64,000 nucleotides of DNA from Bostrychus sinensis. Taxonomy: Eukaryota; Chordata; Actinopteri; Gobiiformes; Eleotridae. Each line of letters starts with the position of its first letter. Position 1 is the first letter of the stretch. The stretch spans positions 13,879,903 to 13,943,902 of the forward strand of contig CM036243.1 in assembly GCA_020698575.1 (NCBI GenBank). The letters run 5' to 3'. The translations under genes were made by a program, and so were the position numbers. This document shows positions 46,681 through 59,089 of this stretch, piece after piece. Below the pieces are notes generated by a model. The model saw nothing but the letters and a program-made list of their open reading frames with translations. It was not told where the DNA came from and made no database searches.

Positions 46681-47238
46681 TTTTAAAGGAGATATATTAT
46701 GTAAAATTGACTTTTCTGAGCTTTCTACCATTTTATAAAGTTTGTCCCTCATCAAAAACATCTTTGGAGCTGTGTTTTGCGTCATTTGCACATGTTTAAG
46801 TAATCCTCTATTCTCCGGCATGGCTGTTCAGAGCCCTCAGAACACTCAGTTGCACAAGCCTCCGCCTCTCCCACGAATCCCTGCCCAATTCAGGAAGCCC
46901 TGACCAATCAACAAGGTCTCTACATCCAGTCTGATCTCATTCATCCAACAAACGGTGTACAGCTCTGTTTCCACTAATTCCTCACAGCTAATTTTTATTT
47001 TGTAGTAAAACAGCATGATACAAAAAGTTTAAGGAAATAAACAAAATGTCCTCTATTTGTGTTCAAAAAGACGGTAACACTTTTTACTCTCCTGACCTCT
47101 GCTGGTGTCTACACCTGTTTCTTTATGGCACCAGTAGAGCACTTATCAAAAATGCTCTCTTTTAGTCAGATGTTTAAGTTTGTAGGCGACCAATATTGAT
47201 TTAAAAATATGAATAAAACCATAAAATAGGCCCTTTAA
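46681..47238 (+). mobile_element. TIR repeat family A, copy 3
   Basis: Same module order as 28966-29588: 'ttttaaaggagatatattat' at the left, 'ctcatcaaaaacatctttgg', 'ccctgaccaatcaacaagg', 'ctctgtttccactaattcct', and 'ataggccctttaaaa' at the right. About 558 bp, non-coding. Confidence 0.82.
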
Positions 47239-49959
47239 AAATACTTCCCTGTGTCTTCAGTATATGTTTGTAGTGCTTGGAGATTACTTTTTACTTTTTC
47301 AAATGTGTGAAGAGTTAAAATTATACTGAAACTGACACCAGTTGCCCCCAAACTACATACCACACTTTTAAAACTTACAATAATAATTTGGTATGGAATG
47401 TAAACTGAATGTCAACTGCCAGTTTAAAAAGTTGAAGAGACAAATTAGTGAATGAAAGTGTCTGCCTCTCTTGTGTGCTTGTGTTTACATGTTGGTACTA
47501 TCCTGAGCCTAATGAAAGCTCCAGGACTGTGCTCTTCTTGGCGACAGGTGTTGTCCAGACCTCATGGAGTCTGTCGCAGTTCACATGACAGGAAACTGTG
47601 GGCCTGCAGTACAAATCAACAAATTACCCTCTCCGTGTTTACGAGCACCACATAATACATGTTTGTGCAGTTAGGAGCATACACTGTATAATGATTTGTG
47701 GAGAGAAGCCATTATTATAATAAACGTTAGTAGAAACATAGTCTTTACCAACAGAGGCGCGTCATTGGTGAGGATAAAAGTAATGTGGATATGTTTGGAA
47801 GCATCAATGACCATATTGTACAAAGTTGAAGTGCTAACTGCAAAAAGTGATCCTTTCTTTTTTTGTTTTAATTTAATTGTGTTTAAACGTATGTAAAACT
47901 GTTCAGGTTCACATTTTTAGGCTCTACTTTGGCACACTTACTTGTACTTCAAATTTTCTATAAATAAGGTTGTTGTTTTTTTAAGATGGAGATATATATT
48001 TCATTTTTTTACTCTGTTCCAGATTCATTTTCTCTGAAACGGTGACACATATCTTGAATTTCTGTGGTAATCACACAGGTCTTAGCTTTCTTTTGAGGCC
48101 AAGATGATACATATCGCCTGTGTAGTTTGGAATATATACTCCATTTATTTTGGGTAAGTCATTTCAGACCAGATACAGAAAAAAGGCCTGGTACTGAACA
48201 GGTTAAGTCAGGCAAAAATTAATAAAAGTCAAAATAAATATGATTGCATCACAATTTCAGTTTGATTTCCAGCGGCTTGAACAACTAAACTACATCTAAA
48301 TACAGTTGGACAGTCATGTAGTAGCCAATCAGAATTTACTGGGCAGTTCCAACATACACAGAGCTGCTTCAGGGCTAGTTCAGTGGTTTAGCTTGTCTGA
48401 TTGCGGGACCCAATTTTACAGTTATTTTTCTAACTTATTTTACTATAAAATTTTTGCATGTGTGAATAAATGTTACCTTGTCATGTATTTAAAGCACGTA
48501 AAGAACATTGAAAACTCCTCAACTGACGTTCAATCCTGACTCACCATTTAAAAATCACCGGTCTAATAGAATTGACTACAGTGGAAATAGCACTAAATGA
48601 GAGGGGTTTCAGACATATGTCACTGGCCTAAAAAGTGAATGGGTCTGACTGGCCAGGCTAGTAAACTGCAGTTAGTGCCTGTACCAAAGAACGCTCCTGT
48701 TTTGAGCTCACAACTCCATCTAGTGGCCCGAAGTGATACAACAGCACTTTATCTTTTGATACTCTTTCTGTTGCGCAACTTATTGATGTCAGGAGTGATT
48801 TTTAAACTAGAGATAATACATTACTGTCCAAGAATGAACTTTGATGCGAACTGACAGAAAACACTGCAACAAAATATATAATTGCTGCGTAAATTAAGGC
48901 TTAACCGCTGCTTACGGTGCTGTCACAACACTACCAAATCAAACCATTCAGCATATTCTCGGAGACCTCAGGGATGTGTGTGTGCAAGCGTGCGTATGTG
49001 TGTGTCCACTCTGGCGCGCTCGTCTATCGTTCTATTACATGGGCCAGTGACTGCGCCATCTCTCCAGTTTCACCCCTGCGCTCTCCCAGACGGCTCATAT
49101 TGCCCGGAGGAATGGCGTGGATGTGGGAGGCAGGCGGGTGGAGAGGGGGAGGGAGACCACCACGCATATTATCTGTCTGAGCAGCAAAAATCGCACCACA
49201 GCCGCAGCACCTGCAGCTCCCAAATGCTGTATTCCATGTATGACCTATAGTTACTTTTGTCTCTGGTATTTCTCATGTGTTTAGGGTTGGTGGACACGTG
49301 CGTACATTTTGTTTTTTGTTTTGCCTAATATGTATTTGTATTGTGTAATGTGATGGGCAGTTTGCCTTAGGTTTTGCATTTTTAGCAACCAAGCATCAAG
49401 CAGACCTCAGTTTAACTGTCTTTAAAAGGAAACCCTCCATGTATACCAGAGAATCCACCATGTGATGAGTCTAAATCAGAGTATGCTGAAAACCACAGTC
49501 AGGTACTGTATTTTAGTATCTTGTAGTTTTCCAACACAATAAGTAAGTATTAAATCCTTTTTTAGTTACTGTAATTATTACTGTATAAAGGCAAAGTTAG
49601 TGCCATCACACAATGTGAAATTGACATTATTTTCTTTTTTGAAATTTGAAATTTTGTAATTTACCCTGATAAATCACATTTAAACTAGCAACAAGATGGC
49701 CAATTTTCAGCTATGATACCTTTTCAGAAAAAGGGGCTGTTGTTTGCATCGAAGTGGCTAGCAGCTAAACAGAAGTCAAATTAAAAATTTAGAACAAAAA
49801 AATAAACTCCCACAAGGACAAGACAGTTTTAGAAAAAAATTACAGAGCTAATGTAGAGCATTTATTGAGGATTTAAGCTAGTATTAATCATATGGAAACA
49901 GAGAAAGTCACAATTCTTTCTTTTTAATAATAATAATTAATTTTATTTATAAGCGCCTA
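47239..49959. other. No gene seen; GC pocket at 48955-49210
   Basis: Mostly AT-rich. The GC pocket is open for 122 codons on + (48882-49250) but has no domain, and two frames are open at once, so it is not called. It may be regulatory. Confidence 0.4.
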
Positions 49960-50051
49960 TTTTTCTGACCCTATCCATTGCATCCTCTTCTCTTTACTTC
50001 ATGTCTTCTTTCAGCATATCCATAAATCTCATCTTTGGTCTTCCTCTAGAC
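49960..50051 (-). mobile_element. LINE relic, part 1 (split by the hAT-like insertion)
   Basis: On the - strand, joined in register to 50611-50750, this reads as the conserved tail of a fish non-LTR retrotransposon protein ('RPRGRPKMRFMDMLKEDMK', with the first residues coming from part 2). It is the older layer of a nested insertion. Confidence 0.7.
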
Positions 50052-50610
50052 CAGGAGTCTGGAACTTATGGTTTTAGAGACGCATGTGGCTCTTTAGTCC
50101 TGATCTTGCAGCTCTTTAGGCATCTGACATCTGATTATGTGAAGTCAATAAAGGAAAACGTGGACAACTTTAAAACTACATGCATCTGGATCATCTTGTC
50201 AATTTAAAATAAAACTTTCTCCCTGTTATCCAGAATATGCTGTGGACTTATAATTGCCACTGTTTGTAGCCTTGATTGGCCATGCAGTGCTTGCACAGGC
50301 TGATTTGAAGTGCAACACACAGAAGTTATCAAAACCAAACTAATTACTGGCTTTATCTCCAGTTCTCAGGGTGTGTGTGGGTCCTGTACATTACACTGCT
50401 GGTTAGTGGTCTATTAAAAGATAATCGGTGCAATAATTATTTAACACAGTTCTTTGTTAGTTTTGCAATAATTGACCAGCCATAGCTTAGTTAAAGGCTA
50501 AGTGACTTACTGTATGTGCATTAAAAATAAGTTGCAACTCTTTACAGATGTAAATTTAGGATTTTTTGGCAACAATTGGCTCTTTGGATCCAGAAGGTTG
50601 CAGACCCCTG
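50052..50610. mobile_element. hAT-like non-autonomous element
   Basis: Terminal inverted repeats are CAGGAGTCTGGAAC on the left and the reverse complement of CAGGGGTCTGCAACC on the right. The flanks CTCTAGAC (50044-50051) and CTCTAGGC (50611-50618) are an 8-bp duplication matching at 7 of 8, which is the hAT signature. The interior is 559 bp with no transposase frame. Inserted into a LINE relic. Confidence 0.88.
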
Positions 50611-50750
50611 CTCTAGGCCTCCTGTCTGATAGTTCTGATGTTGGAATCCTTCTACTGATACAGTATATTCATGATCCCTCCTCTGCTCCCTCATCTGTCC
50701 AGAATCTCTCAATCTGATCTCTCTGGCTTTATCTAACATGTCTGGCTATG
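50611..50750 (-). mobile_element. LINE relic, part 2
   Basis: Continues the LINE frame interrupted at 50052. Read upstream on the - strand it contains the equivalents of 'RDHEYTVSVEGF' and, after a frame slip, 'TGGLEEDQR'-like remains. Degenerate. Confidence 0.65.
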
Positions 50751-52429
50751 TGTGGCTACCTACAGCTCTGATGCCTAAACTAACTAAACTATTTATCTAT
50801 TTATTGTAGTTGTGGTAGTTGTTCTTATTAAAGTAATTAAAGTAATTAAATGGGGTAAAGCTTAAGCTATTTAAACTTAAATACTTCACCACAAAAATAC
50901 TGAAGTTCTCAAAACAATGTTTGATCTTTGCAAGATGTTGTTCTGCAATCAAAACTCTTAAAATATCTCCCAAAAGCATGTTTTGCTTCAAAATTATCAA
51001 ACTGCAATCAGGTGACTTCAGGTGCACATTCACTCATTTCACACCTCAGGTCAAAACTCAAGCCCTACTCTCAATAACTGCAGCTCTCACTGATTTAGTG
51101 CAGTGAGCATTTGGGTTTATATTTTACACAAATTAATGAATGAATGGAGACTATGGATATTTTCTCTACCTGAAATCAGACAGTTTAAAAACTGCAAATA
51201 TGTATGTAGAAAGTGTGTATTTAGCTGATTTCTGTATTGTACTGTACAATATTATTTAGGTTACGGTAATGAGCTGTAAACCTGCAGTGGTGTATTCTTT
51301 ACAGTCTGTATACAGTCTGTCAGAAAATACCATCACAGTTATAGCAAACTGAAGCAAGGATCATTAGCTTTATTCTTTATGTTGACAGCTTTCTATTATC
51401 AGTGGGACCACTGGTAACAATTATGAAAATATGCTTTTTCTGATAAAGACAAAGAGCACAGTATGTATTTTTCCTTTTGTGATGGATGCTGGGAAAATCC
51501 TTTTAGAAAGACAGATTCAACCTCACTGTAAACAGGTGTCCCCAGTTCTTGTGTATTTTTTAAATAAAAACAATGAAAAATCATATAGTTTTCTATAAAT
51601 ATACTATACAGTATATTTTTCCTGCCTTTTCTCTCTGAAGAGACCCTGTTCCCTGTGATTCCTGTGTGAAAACACTGAAACTGAAGTATTTTCCTTCTAA
51701 TCAGATACTGAGTGCTCACAAATGTTAGAGTTGTGCCGCTAAGTTTAAGTTTCAATATTTAAAAATTCTGGCCAAAATCCCTTTTCATGTGCAAAAAAGA
51801 CAATAGAATTGGCCAAACAAAGTGATTTCACTGAAACTGTGTCTCTGTATGACAGCTGTGTGAAGAGTTTTGAGAAAGCGTTTGAAAACTGTGTGAACTG
51901 ATAAGAAATGTTCTAAATGATTTGCAAACAAAGAAACCTGCAGTAATATCGGTTTGAAGAAAAAGATTATCTGGAATTAGATTTCAGTAAATGAGCTAAA
52001 GTGATTGAGAAAAACTGTAACGTGTAAAAACCATGGTTTGAAATAAGGATCACTTCTGCCCTCTAGTGTTGACATAGTATAATCAACCCTTCGACTTGGT
52101 AACATGATAAACAAGTGAAGCAGATTAGAGTCATTAAAATCGAATTACCCTTGCTTGGACACTTTATAGCCTATAGCTACTTATCAAAGGTAAAAGTCAT
52201 TAAGGACACGTGTCAATGTCATAATGTTATAAAACGTACAAGTCATATTTCATAGATTTGATCTACTGGTTTTTAATGTGATGTTTGTTTAAGTTTTGCT
52301 TTCTTTTCTGGGCATTTGACAAACCAGAAAAACAAGTACCAAGACGTGCCAAAAAAAAAAAAAGTAGAGCAATTTCAGTCAAGCCAGCCAAGTCAGAAGT
52401 CAGAGGAGTACTCGTCTCATCATATATCA
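50751..52429. other. No feature seen
   Basis: AT-rich unique sequence. Confidence 0.4.
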
Positions 52430-52620
52430 GCACTGGGTAGTAAAAGTAGTACTGGCAGCAGGCTCCAGTTGTACTAGAAAAATTAGTTGAAGCAGCATTA
52501 ATATATTCATTCTTTAATCACCAGTATTAGTAACGGTAGTAGTAGTACTTTCAAAAAACAAATTTAAAAAGTATGTGCCACATAGTAATGCAGATGACAG
52601 TAGTAGTTCAATATTTGCTT
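52430..52620. repeat. Degenerate TAG/GTA triplet-rich segment
   Basis: Interspersed runs such as 'gggtagtaaaagtagtactg', 'taacggtagtagtagtac' and 'gacagtagtagttc'. Less dense than the arrays at 30145 and 53420. Confidence 0.6.
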
Positions 52621-53419
52621 CAGTGCTACAGCTCCACAAACAGAAGGATAGAACCACACCCTCAGCGCAAACTAAAGCTGACACTCAGGTGATCTCCCTT
52701 TGGAAAGACGAAAACACACACACTAGCATTACCAAACGACTGAGCAATTTGATTTCCTGTGCTATTAATATCAGACATTTCAATCAGTCTGCTGTTGAAC
52801 TGAGGCAGGCGGTATTTTGACCACCCACACACCCCCAGAGAGCGGACATGACTAGCTCTGTCCGGAACCTATTATAAATGCAAGAGGGCAACGGAGCACA
52901 GAAAAGCATCTGCAAGAGGCTTACATGTTTCAAAGTCAAATCCTCATATTAATACTGAAGCTATACAGCATATAAATATACTTATTAAAATCCTGTTGCA
53001 TTTAAAATAGTGTATTTTTCAAACATAAGTTTAGTTGCTTATAGCCACAGCTCTTATTTTTGTGATTTTATCTTTATGTGCAGCCTGTAACTGCTGACAA
53101 CATACAAAAGGATGATGTCAGACCAGTGTTAATCATTGACCAGTTTGGAAGTATAAAAAAGCTGTTTTATTACCACACAATCATGAGATATGTGTTTACA
53201 TCCTCATTTCACCTAGACAATTTAAACAATGCAGCTGACTAAGTAGAGAAGCTGATTAGTTTGTATTAGTAACTAGAGACTCAAGGCATTTACTTCAAAT
53301 TTTAAGTGAAGTGACATTTAAGTGAAATTTAATAAAGACCATGTACTTTCTAAATATACTAAATATTGCAGGGAAAACAGTGGGAAGTACCCAACCACAG
53401 GCAAGAGGGCCTAGGTTTG
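52621..53419. other. No feature seen
   Basis: AT-rich unique sequence. Confidence 0.4.
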
Positions 53420-53660
53420 GGTTAGCAGTAGTACCAAAACTAGTATTAGTAGGAGATGTAGTAGCAAAACTAGTAATAGTAGAAGTGGCAGTAGCAGTAG
53501 TAGTTATTTCTTTTAATTAAGATTGCCTTGACACTTCCTACTTTTCTAGTGGCAGTGCAGTAGTAGCAGTAATAGTAGTAAAAATAGCAGTATATGTACT
53601 ACTAGTGGTACAAATAATAGTATCAGTAGTCACCGTACTAATAGAAGCAGGAGTAGTAAC
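53420..53660. repeat. Degenerate (TAG)n triplet array
   Basis: Two blocks (53424-53505 and 53551-53658) of TAG/TAA/CAG/GTA triplets, split by an AT-rich spacer. Resembles 30145-30300. Confidence 0.8.
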
Positions 53661-55059
53661 TTAAAAATGTATTCAGTGTAACATTCAATACTTCTTACAT
53701 ATACACAAGTTATTTTTGTTGAATAGTTTTTACCTCTGATAATTATTTCAAAGTAACACTGTTTATTAGAGTATTTCACACACCTCACACAATGGTTAAC
53801 TAGCGTAAAATGTTAACTACAGAAAAGCGAACACTTTTCTTTTCTGAGTTGGTGTGGTTTGATGGAGTCATATGGGTGCTGGGTGTTGGCGCATGGAGCA
53901 TGTGACTAGTTAAGAAGCATCTGGTATATCATTTTAGCTTCCTTCCTCACCTCAATCTCCACATGCTCTGTTTACCATCAGCACAATAACTCTTTGGCCA
54001 TAAAATTAACACAAATAAGATCAAGGTCAGGCACACCAACTGTAACCAAAAAGATATAGCCAATTTGGACATATATAGCGTCAGTCAATATGCCACAAAA
54101 ATGTTGACTGGCCATCACAAATACTATAACAACTGTCATGCTATATGCTGTTGTAGAGCAGTAGCCTATGTAAAAACCTTTCGACTGCTATGTTTGGATG
54201 CATAGTGTAACCATAATCTAAGCCATCATATCTCTGTGTGGCTCAGAAAGATCCATTTACAGTAGTAACCAGATTTACTTCATATTTCTACCTAGTCAAA
54301 CCAGTCTGTCCAGGGAATGATTCACCAGGACACTTTATTCACTTAGAGGTGAAAGAGATTGCTATGAATGAATAGCAATCTCCTTCTCTCTCAAGTAGCA
54401 CCTTTATGGCAGTGACATACAAAACTCCTTTTCAAACAGTTTAGACAACAAACAGACAATGCCTATATTAATACAATGATTTGACATTTATCTCGAACAG
54501 TGAAGCATGCAAGTTCATATTCAAGCCATTTGACCCCCTATATTTAGGGTCCAGACAATAAAAATGCTTAGTAGTATAGTATAGTATAGCATAAAAGGAA
54601 GAAAACTTAGAGCATGAATAGGCCTTTACTTTTAAATTTTATGTCTAATGGTATTTATTTAATTTAAAAACTAAAAAGAGAGCAGACAGACCACCAAAAG
54701 AACATGCACCACAGTTTGAGAACCACAGGTGGCCTATTTGCCATGCTACATGGTTATGATGCACTTAATCCTAAATTAAACTCAAAACACCAACTGCTGC
54801 TAAGGCATTGCAATGGTAAAGTATTAGTGCTCAGACCTAAACTCGCAGCAGTTTTTTTTTCCCGGGGTAAATGCTATATCAAGTGAGTCACAAAGCTCTC
54901 TCACCTCGAACTGGTACAGAATCCTATAAAACCTTCCTGGATATGTCAACCTCTAAATAAACAATACAAACAAGCCATATCTGAGTTTCAGAACCAATCT
55001 TATTAATCCCTGCAACAATTGTATGATCCTATGTATTTGAGTGTCAGCGAGAAAACAAA
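53661..55059. other. No feature seen
   Basis: AT-rich unique sequence. A short 'tagtatagtatagtatag' run lies near 54570. Confidence 0.4.
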
Positions 55060-55350
55060 GTCCATATTATGACTGAATGAATGGATCAGTTATGTCGGCA
55101 TTAAATAGTAACCTCAAGGATAAGCTGCCCCCGTCGCACCCCACCCTGTCTGGAAAGTGTTCTGACAGGAGCTTCAAAGCACAACAAGCCTTTATCAGCA
55201 TTACAGTGCACTGCTCTGTGTGTGCTACCTGTGTCATAGTCATTCTAGGCCTTTGATGTAACGGCAGTTTCAAATAAATATCGCAGGGCAAACAGATGAG
55301 GAATGTCTGGTTTTGTCTGAAGGTCTTCTGAGGTCACCTGATGCTGATCA
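55060..55350. promoter_or_regulatory. Candidate conserved non-coding element
   Basis: Compact balanced sequence: 'cggcattaaatagtaacc', 'gtctggaaagtgttctgac', 'caagcctttatcagcattac' and 'taggcctttgatgtaacgg' (a TCF/LEF-type CTTTGAT). No convincing coding frame. It is the nearest such block upstream of cdkn2a/b, about 5 kb away. Confidence 0.35.
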
Positions 55351-56395
55351 AGGCAGTTATGATGTTGTTTTTATTTATGGGCACCTTCATGCATTATTTA
55401 AATCAATGCAAAATTATCAAATCTATAGGAATTTAGTATCCCTAAATGGCTGATTCATTAAATTATTGTAAATTACATATTTATTATTGCTTTATTACTG
55501 TTTAATAGTGGGGAGTTATTCTACAGAGTTGCCATGCATTTGGTTTCCATAGTGCAATCCATAAGGCCTATAAGTAATGATAAGTGGTGATTTATGTAGG
55601 AGGTTCAAGTCTTTAGCCTAAGAGAATTACACTACGCAGTAAAAGGGGATTTCTAGCAGCACTACGTAGGAGGTGGTTTTATTGACTGACAAAATTGTAG
55701 GTATTCCCCTCTGTGGAACATGCTCTTCAGTCTAGATGAAGGTTTCATTAATCTTCACAACACAATGTTAGCTTTCTGTTTTCAGAAGAATATTTCAATA
55801 TGGCCACATCACTCAAAAAAGGATTATACGACTAAGCATTTTCTGGTCAAGAGAATGCAACCAGTGAACCCAATGCAGTGATGTCATTGTCATCTCTTCT
55901 TGCCCTTCAAAGCAAACCGCTAAGTGAGATATGTGTTTACTTTTGCATACTTAAAATGGAACATCAAAGGCTAAATCATCTGTAATCATTCATAGCACAC
56001 ACACACATCAACAGGAACAAAGGGGACTTCCAGACCAGCACACCTCCACCCACATTTCACCAGCCTTACTGAAACTAGGGATGATCACATTCCAGACATC
56101 ACGCATTAGCGCATATAACATTTGGAATATGCAACTCCTCTTAATTCTGCTGCTCAAGTTATGTCAAAAATGTAATATAGTCTTGTTCTATGCACTGTTG
56201 CATAGAACTATGGACTTAACTATTGTAAATGATACTATAAATGGAGGTCCTAGTACTCCTACATGCAATCACTCAGCCAGACAGATTTGTTAGTTGTTCA
56301 GGTGGAAGTATCAGAATTAGTCTGTCCTTCTTTTGTAAACCAATAAAACACATCGACTGGCTTAAAACAGACTTAAAACAGACCTAGGGCCTTGC
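55351..56395. other. No feature seen
   Basis: AT-rich unique sequence. Confidence 0.4.
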
Positions 56396-58535
56396 TGCAT
56401 CCATCTTCTTCTGCTTATCCAGGGCCAGGTCGCGGGGGCAGCAGTCTAAGCACGGGCGCCCAGACTTCCCACTCCCCAGACACTTCCTCCAGCTCACACG
56501 GTGGAACCCCAAGGCGTTCCCAGGCCAACCAGGAGACATAGTCCAGCGTGTCCTAGGTCTTCCCCGGGGCCTCCTCCTAGTGGGACATGCCCGAAACACC
56601 TCCCCAGGGAGGCATCCAGAACAGAAGCCTGAGCCACCTCAGCTGGCCCCTCTCGATGTGGAGGAGCAGCAGCTCTACGCCGAGCTCCTCCCGAGTGACC
56701 AAGCTCCTCACCCTATCTGTAGGAGAGCACCCACCCACCCTGCAGAGGAAACTAATTTTGGCTGCTTGTATCCGGGGTCTTGTCCTTTTGGTGAGAGTAG
56801 GAACGTAGATTGACCGGTAAATCCAAAGCTTCACCTTTCGGCTCAGCTCCTTCTTTACCACAACAGACCGATACAACAACCACATTACTGCAGATGCTGC
56901 ACCGATCCGCCTGTCAATCTCACGCTCCATCTTTCATTTGTGAACAAGACCCCGAGAAACTTAAACTCCTCCACGTGAGGCACGAACTCTCCTCCAACCT
57001 GGAGAGGGCAGGCCACCCTTTTCCGGTTGAGAACTATGGCCTCGGACTTGGAGGTGCTGATTCCCATCCCAGCCACTTCACACTCTGCTGCAAACCACCC
57101 CCGTGCATACTGAAGGTTCTGGTTTGATGAAGCCAACAGGAGAACATCATCTGCAAAAAGCAAAGATGAGATCCTGTGATTTCCAAACCAAACTCCCTGA
57201 GGCCCCTGGCTGCGCCTAGAAATTCCCTCCATAAAGATAATGGACAGAACTGGTGAAAAAGGGCAGTCCTGCCAGAGTTCAACATGCACCAGGAACAGGT
57301 ACCACTTACTGCCAGCAATTCGAACCAAACTCCTGCTCCTGTTGTACAGAGACCAGACAGAGTCTGTCCAACCTTCTTCGCCAGCAAATTCAGCTCACCA
57401 CCAGGTGGTGATCAGTCGACAGCTCTGCCCCTCTCTTCACCCAAGTGTCCAAGATACACGACAACAGTTGATCATCGACCTTCGGCCTAGGGTGTCCTGG
57501 TGCCATGTCAGGGTTTCCGGAAAAAAAAAAAAAAAAAAAAGTCTGTTATGGAGATGGTAATAAACATTGCGTGTGTAGTGCCCAATCCGAGGGATTATAT
57601 TATATGCTAATTTTGTGTGCATTTTGCGTCAAAATTCGGCTTGGGTTTGATTTTCTAGGAGAGTCGCGTCACAGCCCCGTTTGACAGGTCCGTCGAGCCT
57701 CGCGTCTCACGCAGGCAGTGCGGCTGCTCTGATCTGCTGAGCTGGGCGCTGAAGTGAAAACGGTTGCCTGCTGGTGTCACCACGCTGTAGTTATGCATCC
57801 AGTGCGTTTGGGGCCTTACCAGTAACTGCACAGTATGAGGTACTAGCTGGGATAAAATAACATTTGATTAGCTGGGGAAAAATGTCCGTTTACCAGTCCA
57901 AAAAAGGGGGTCGCGAGAACCCTGCACGTGCACCAATAGACACCCCTGTGCTCAAACATGGTGTTTGTTATAGACAATCTGTGACTAGCACAGAAGTTCA
58001 ACAAGAGAACACCACTTGGGTTCAGATCAGGGAGGCCGTCCTCCCAGTCATGCCCCTCCAGGTATCACTGTTGCTGCCCACGTGTGCGTTGAAGTCTCCA
58101 GTTCCCAGTCAGAGCACTTTCCAGCAGCCCTCGGACTCCAAGAAGGCCGGGTACTCTGCACTACTGTTCGGCCCGTAAGCTGAGACAACAGTGAGAGACC
58201 TGTCCCCGACCCAAAGGCGCAGGGATACAACTCTCTCAGTCACCGGGAAAACTCCAACACCTGGCAGCTGAGCTGAGGGGCTATGAGCAAACTCACACCA
58301 GCCTGCCGCCTCTTACCACGGGCAACTCTAGAGTAAAAGAGAGTCCAGCCCCTCTCAAGGAGCTGGGTTCCAGAACCCAAGCTGTGCATGGAGGCAAGCC
58401 CGACTATCTCTAGTCGGTAATGTTCAACTTGCCACACAAGCTCAGGCTCGTTCCCCCCCAGCATGACATTCCATGTCCCCAGGGCCAGTTTCTGTGTCCA
58501 GAGATCAGGTCATCGAGACCCCCGCCTTCGACAAG
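56396..58535 (-). mobile_element. Non-LTR retrotransposon (LINE), decayed, same family as 22767-22976
   Basis: Read on the - strand from 58535 down. Endonuclease-domain remains ('LEIVGLASMHSLGSGTQLLE', 'KRRQAGVSLLIAPQLS') occupy about 58240-58464, and 'WHQDTLGRRSMI' about 57480-57515. A reverse transcriptase core with the FADD catalytic box lies at 57146-57157. Then comes a C-terminal region ('EIDRRIGAASAVM', 'RSIYVPTLTKRTR', 'FRACPTRRRPRGRPRTRW') to about 56400. Many frameshifts and stops. The 3' end at 56396 has only a short CATC remnant of the tail. The element is interrupted by 57521-57942. The clade is not assigned; no target-site duplication found. Confidence 0.9.
57521..57942. other. 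~420-bp insertion inside the LINE, starting with a 19-20-base A run
   Basis: The LINE reading jumps from a segment ending near 57943 (minus-strand '...ITNTMFEH', just above) to 'TWHQDTLG' below 57521. The DNA between is unrelated and begins at its low-coordinate edge with about 20 A's. If the insert were a + strand retroposon the A run would be at its other end, and if a - strand one the run would be T's. The insert is therefore unusual. It contains a GC-richer core (57655-57760) and no open frame of note. Confidence 0.6.
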
Positions 58536-59089
58536 ATGCACAGAAAACAAATTTGTAGCTCCTGTACCATTAAAACATTTAAACACTTGCCTAAATTGGG
58601 CATAGTTTGAAGCAAAATAAAATAATAACAATATTATAAAACCACAGTATATTGCAGTAAAGGTTGTATACTTTAATAAAATAAATGACAAGAGTATGTT
58701 AAAATAAAACTATGTTGCACCAAACAGTGCTTATCCATTTGTCCAACAATAATAAATGGTCTGCTGGGACATTAAATACAGCAGCCATTGTTTTCCACAC
58801 AGTGCAGTCACACTATTGTGTTAATAGAAATCTGCTGTCAGAAACACCACTGTTTGCTCAGCAAAAACAGATAGGCCTACACAACAGCTTCAGCCTGACA
58901 GAGATGACTCAGGTCATTACTGAAACAATGATAGTGTATTTCAAGCATGTCCAATATGTTATTTTTTAGTTAAGTGTCTGGTATTACTCAGTACTCTGCT
59001 CAGTCTGATGGTGCTCTCATCTACTTTTACAAAAGTTGCTATGAGTGACTAAACAAAATTTGGCTGGCATCACAAGCTTCTCATCAGCA
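58536..59089. other. No feature seen
   Basis: AT-rich unique sequence. Confidence 0.4.

Noticed and set aside
48882..49250. 122-codon open frame in a GC pocket
   Set aside because: Two frames are open at once and neither has a domain; CpG/GT-rich composition explains it.
56580..57560. Plus-strand open frames over the LINE
   Set aside because: Antisense shadows of the minus-strand reverse transcriptase remains.
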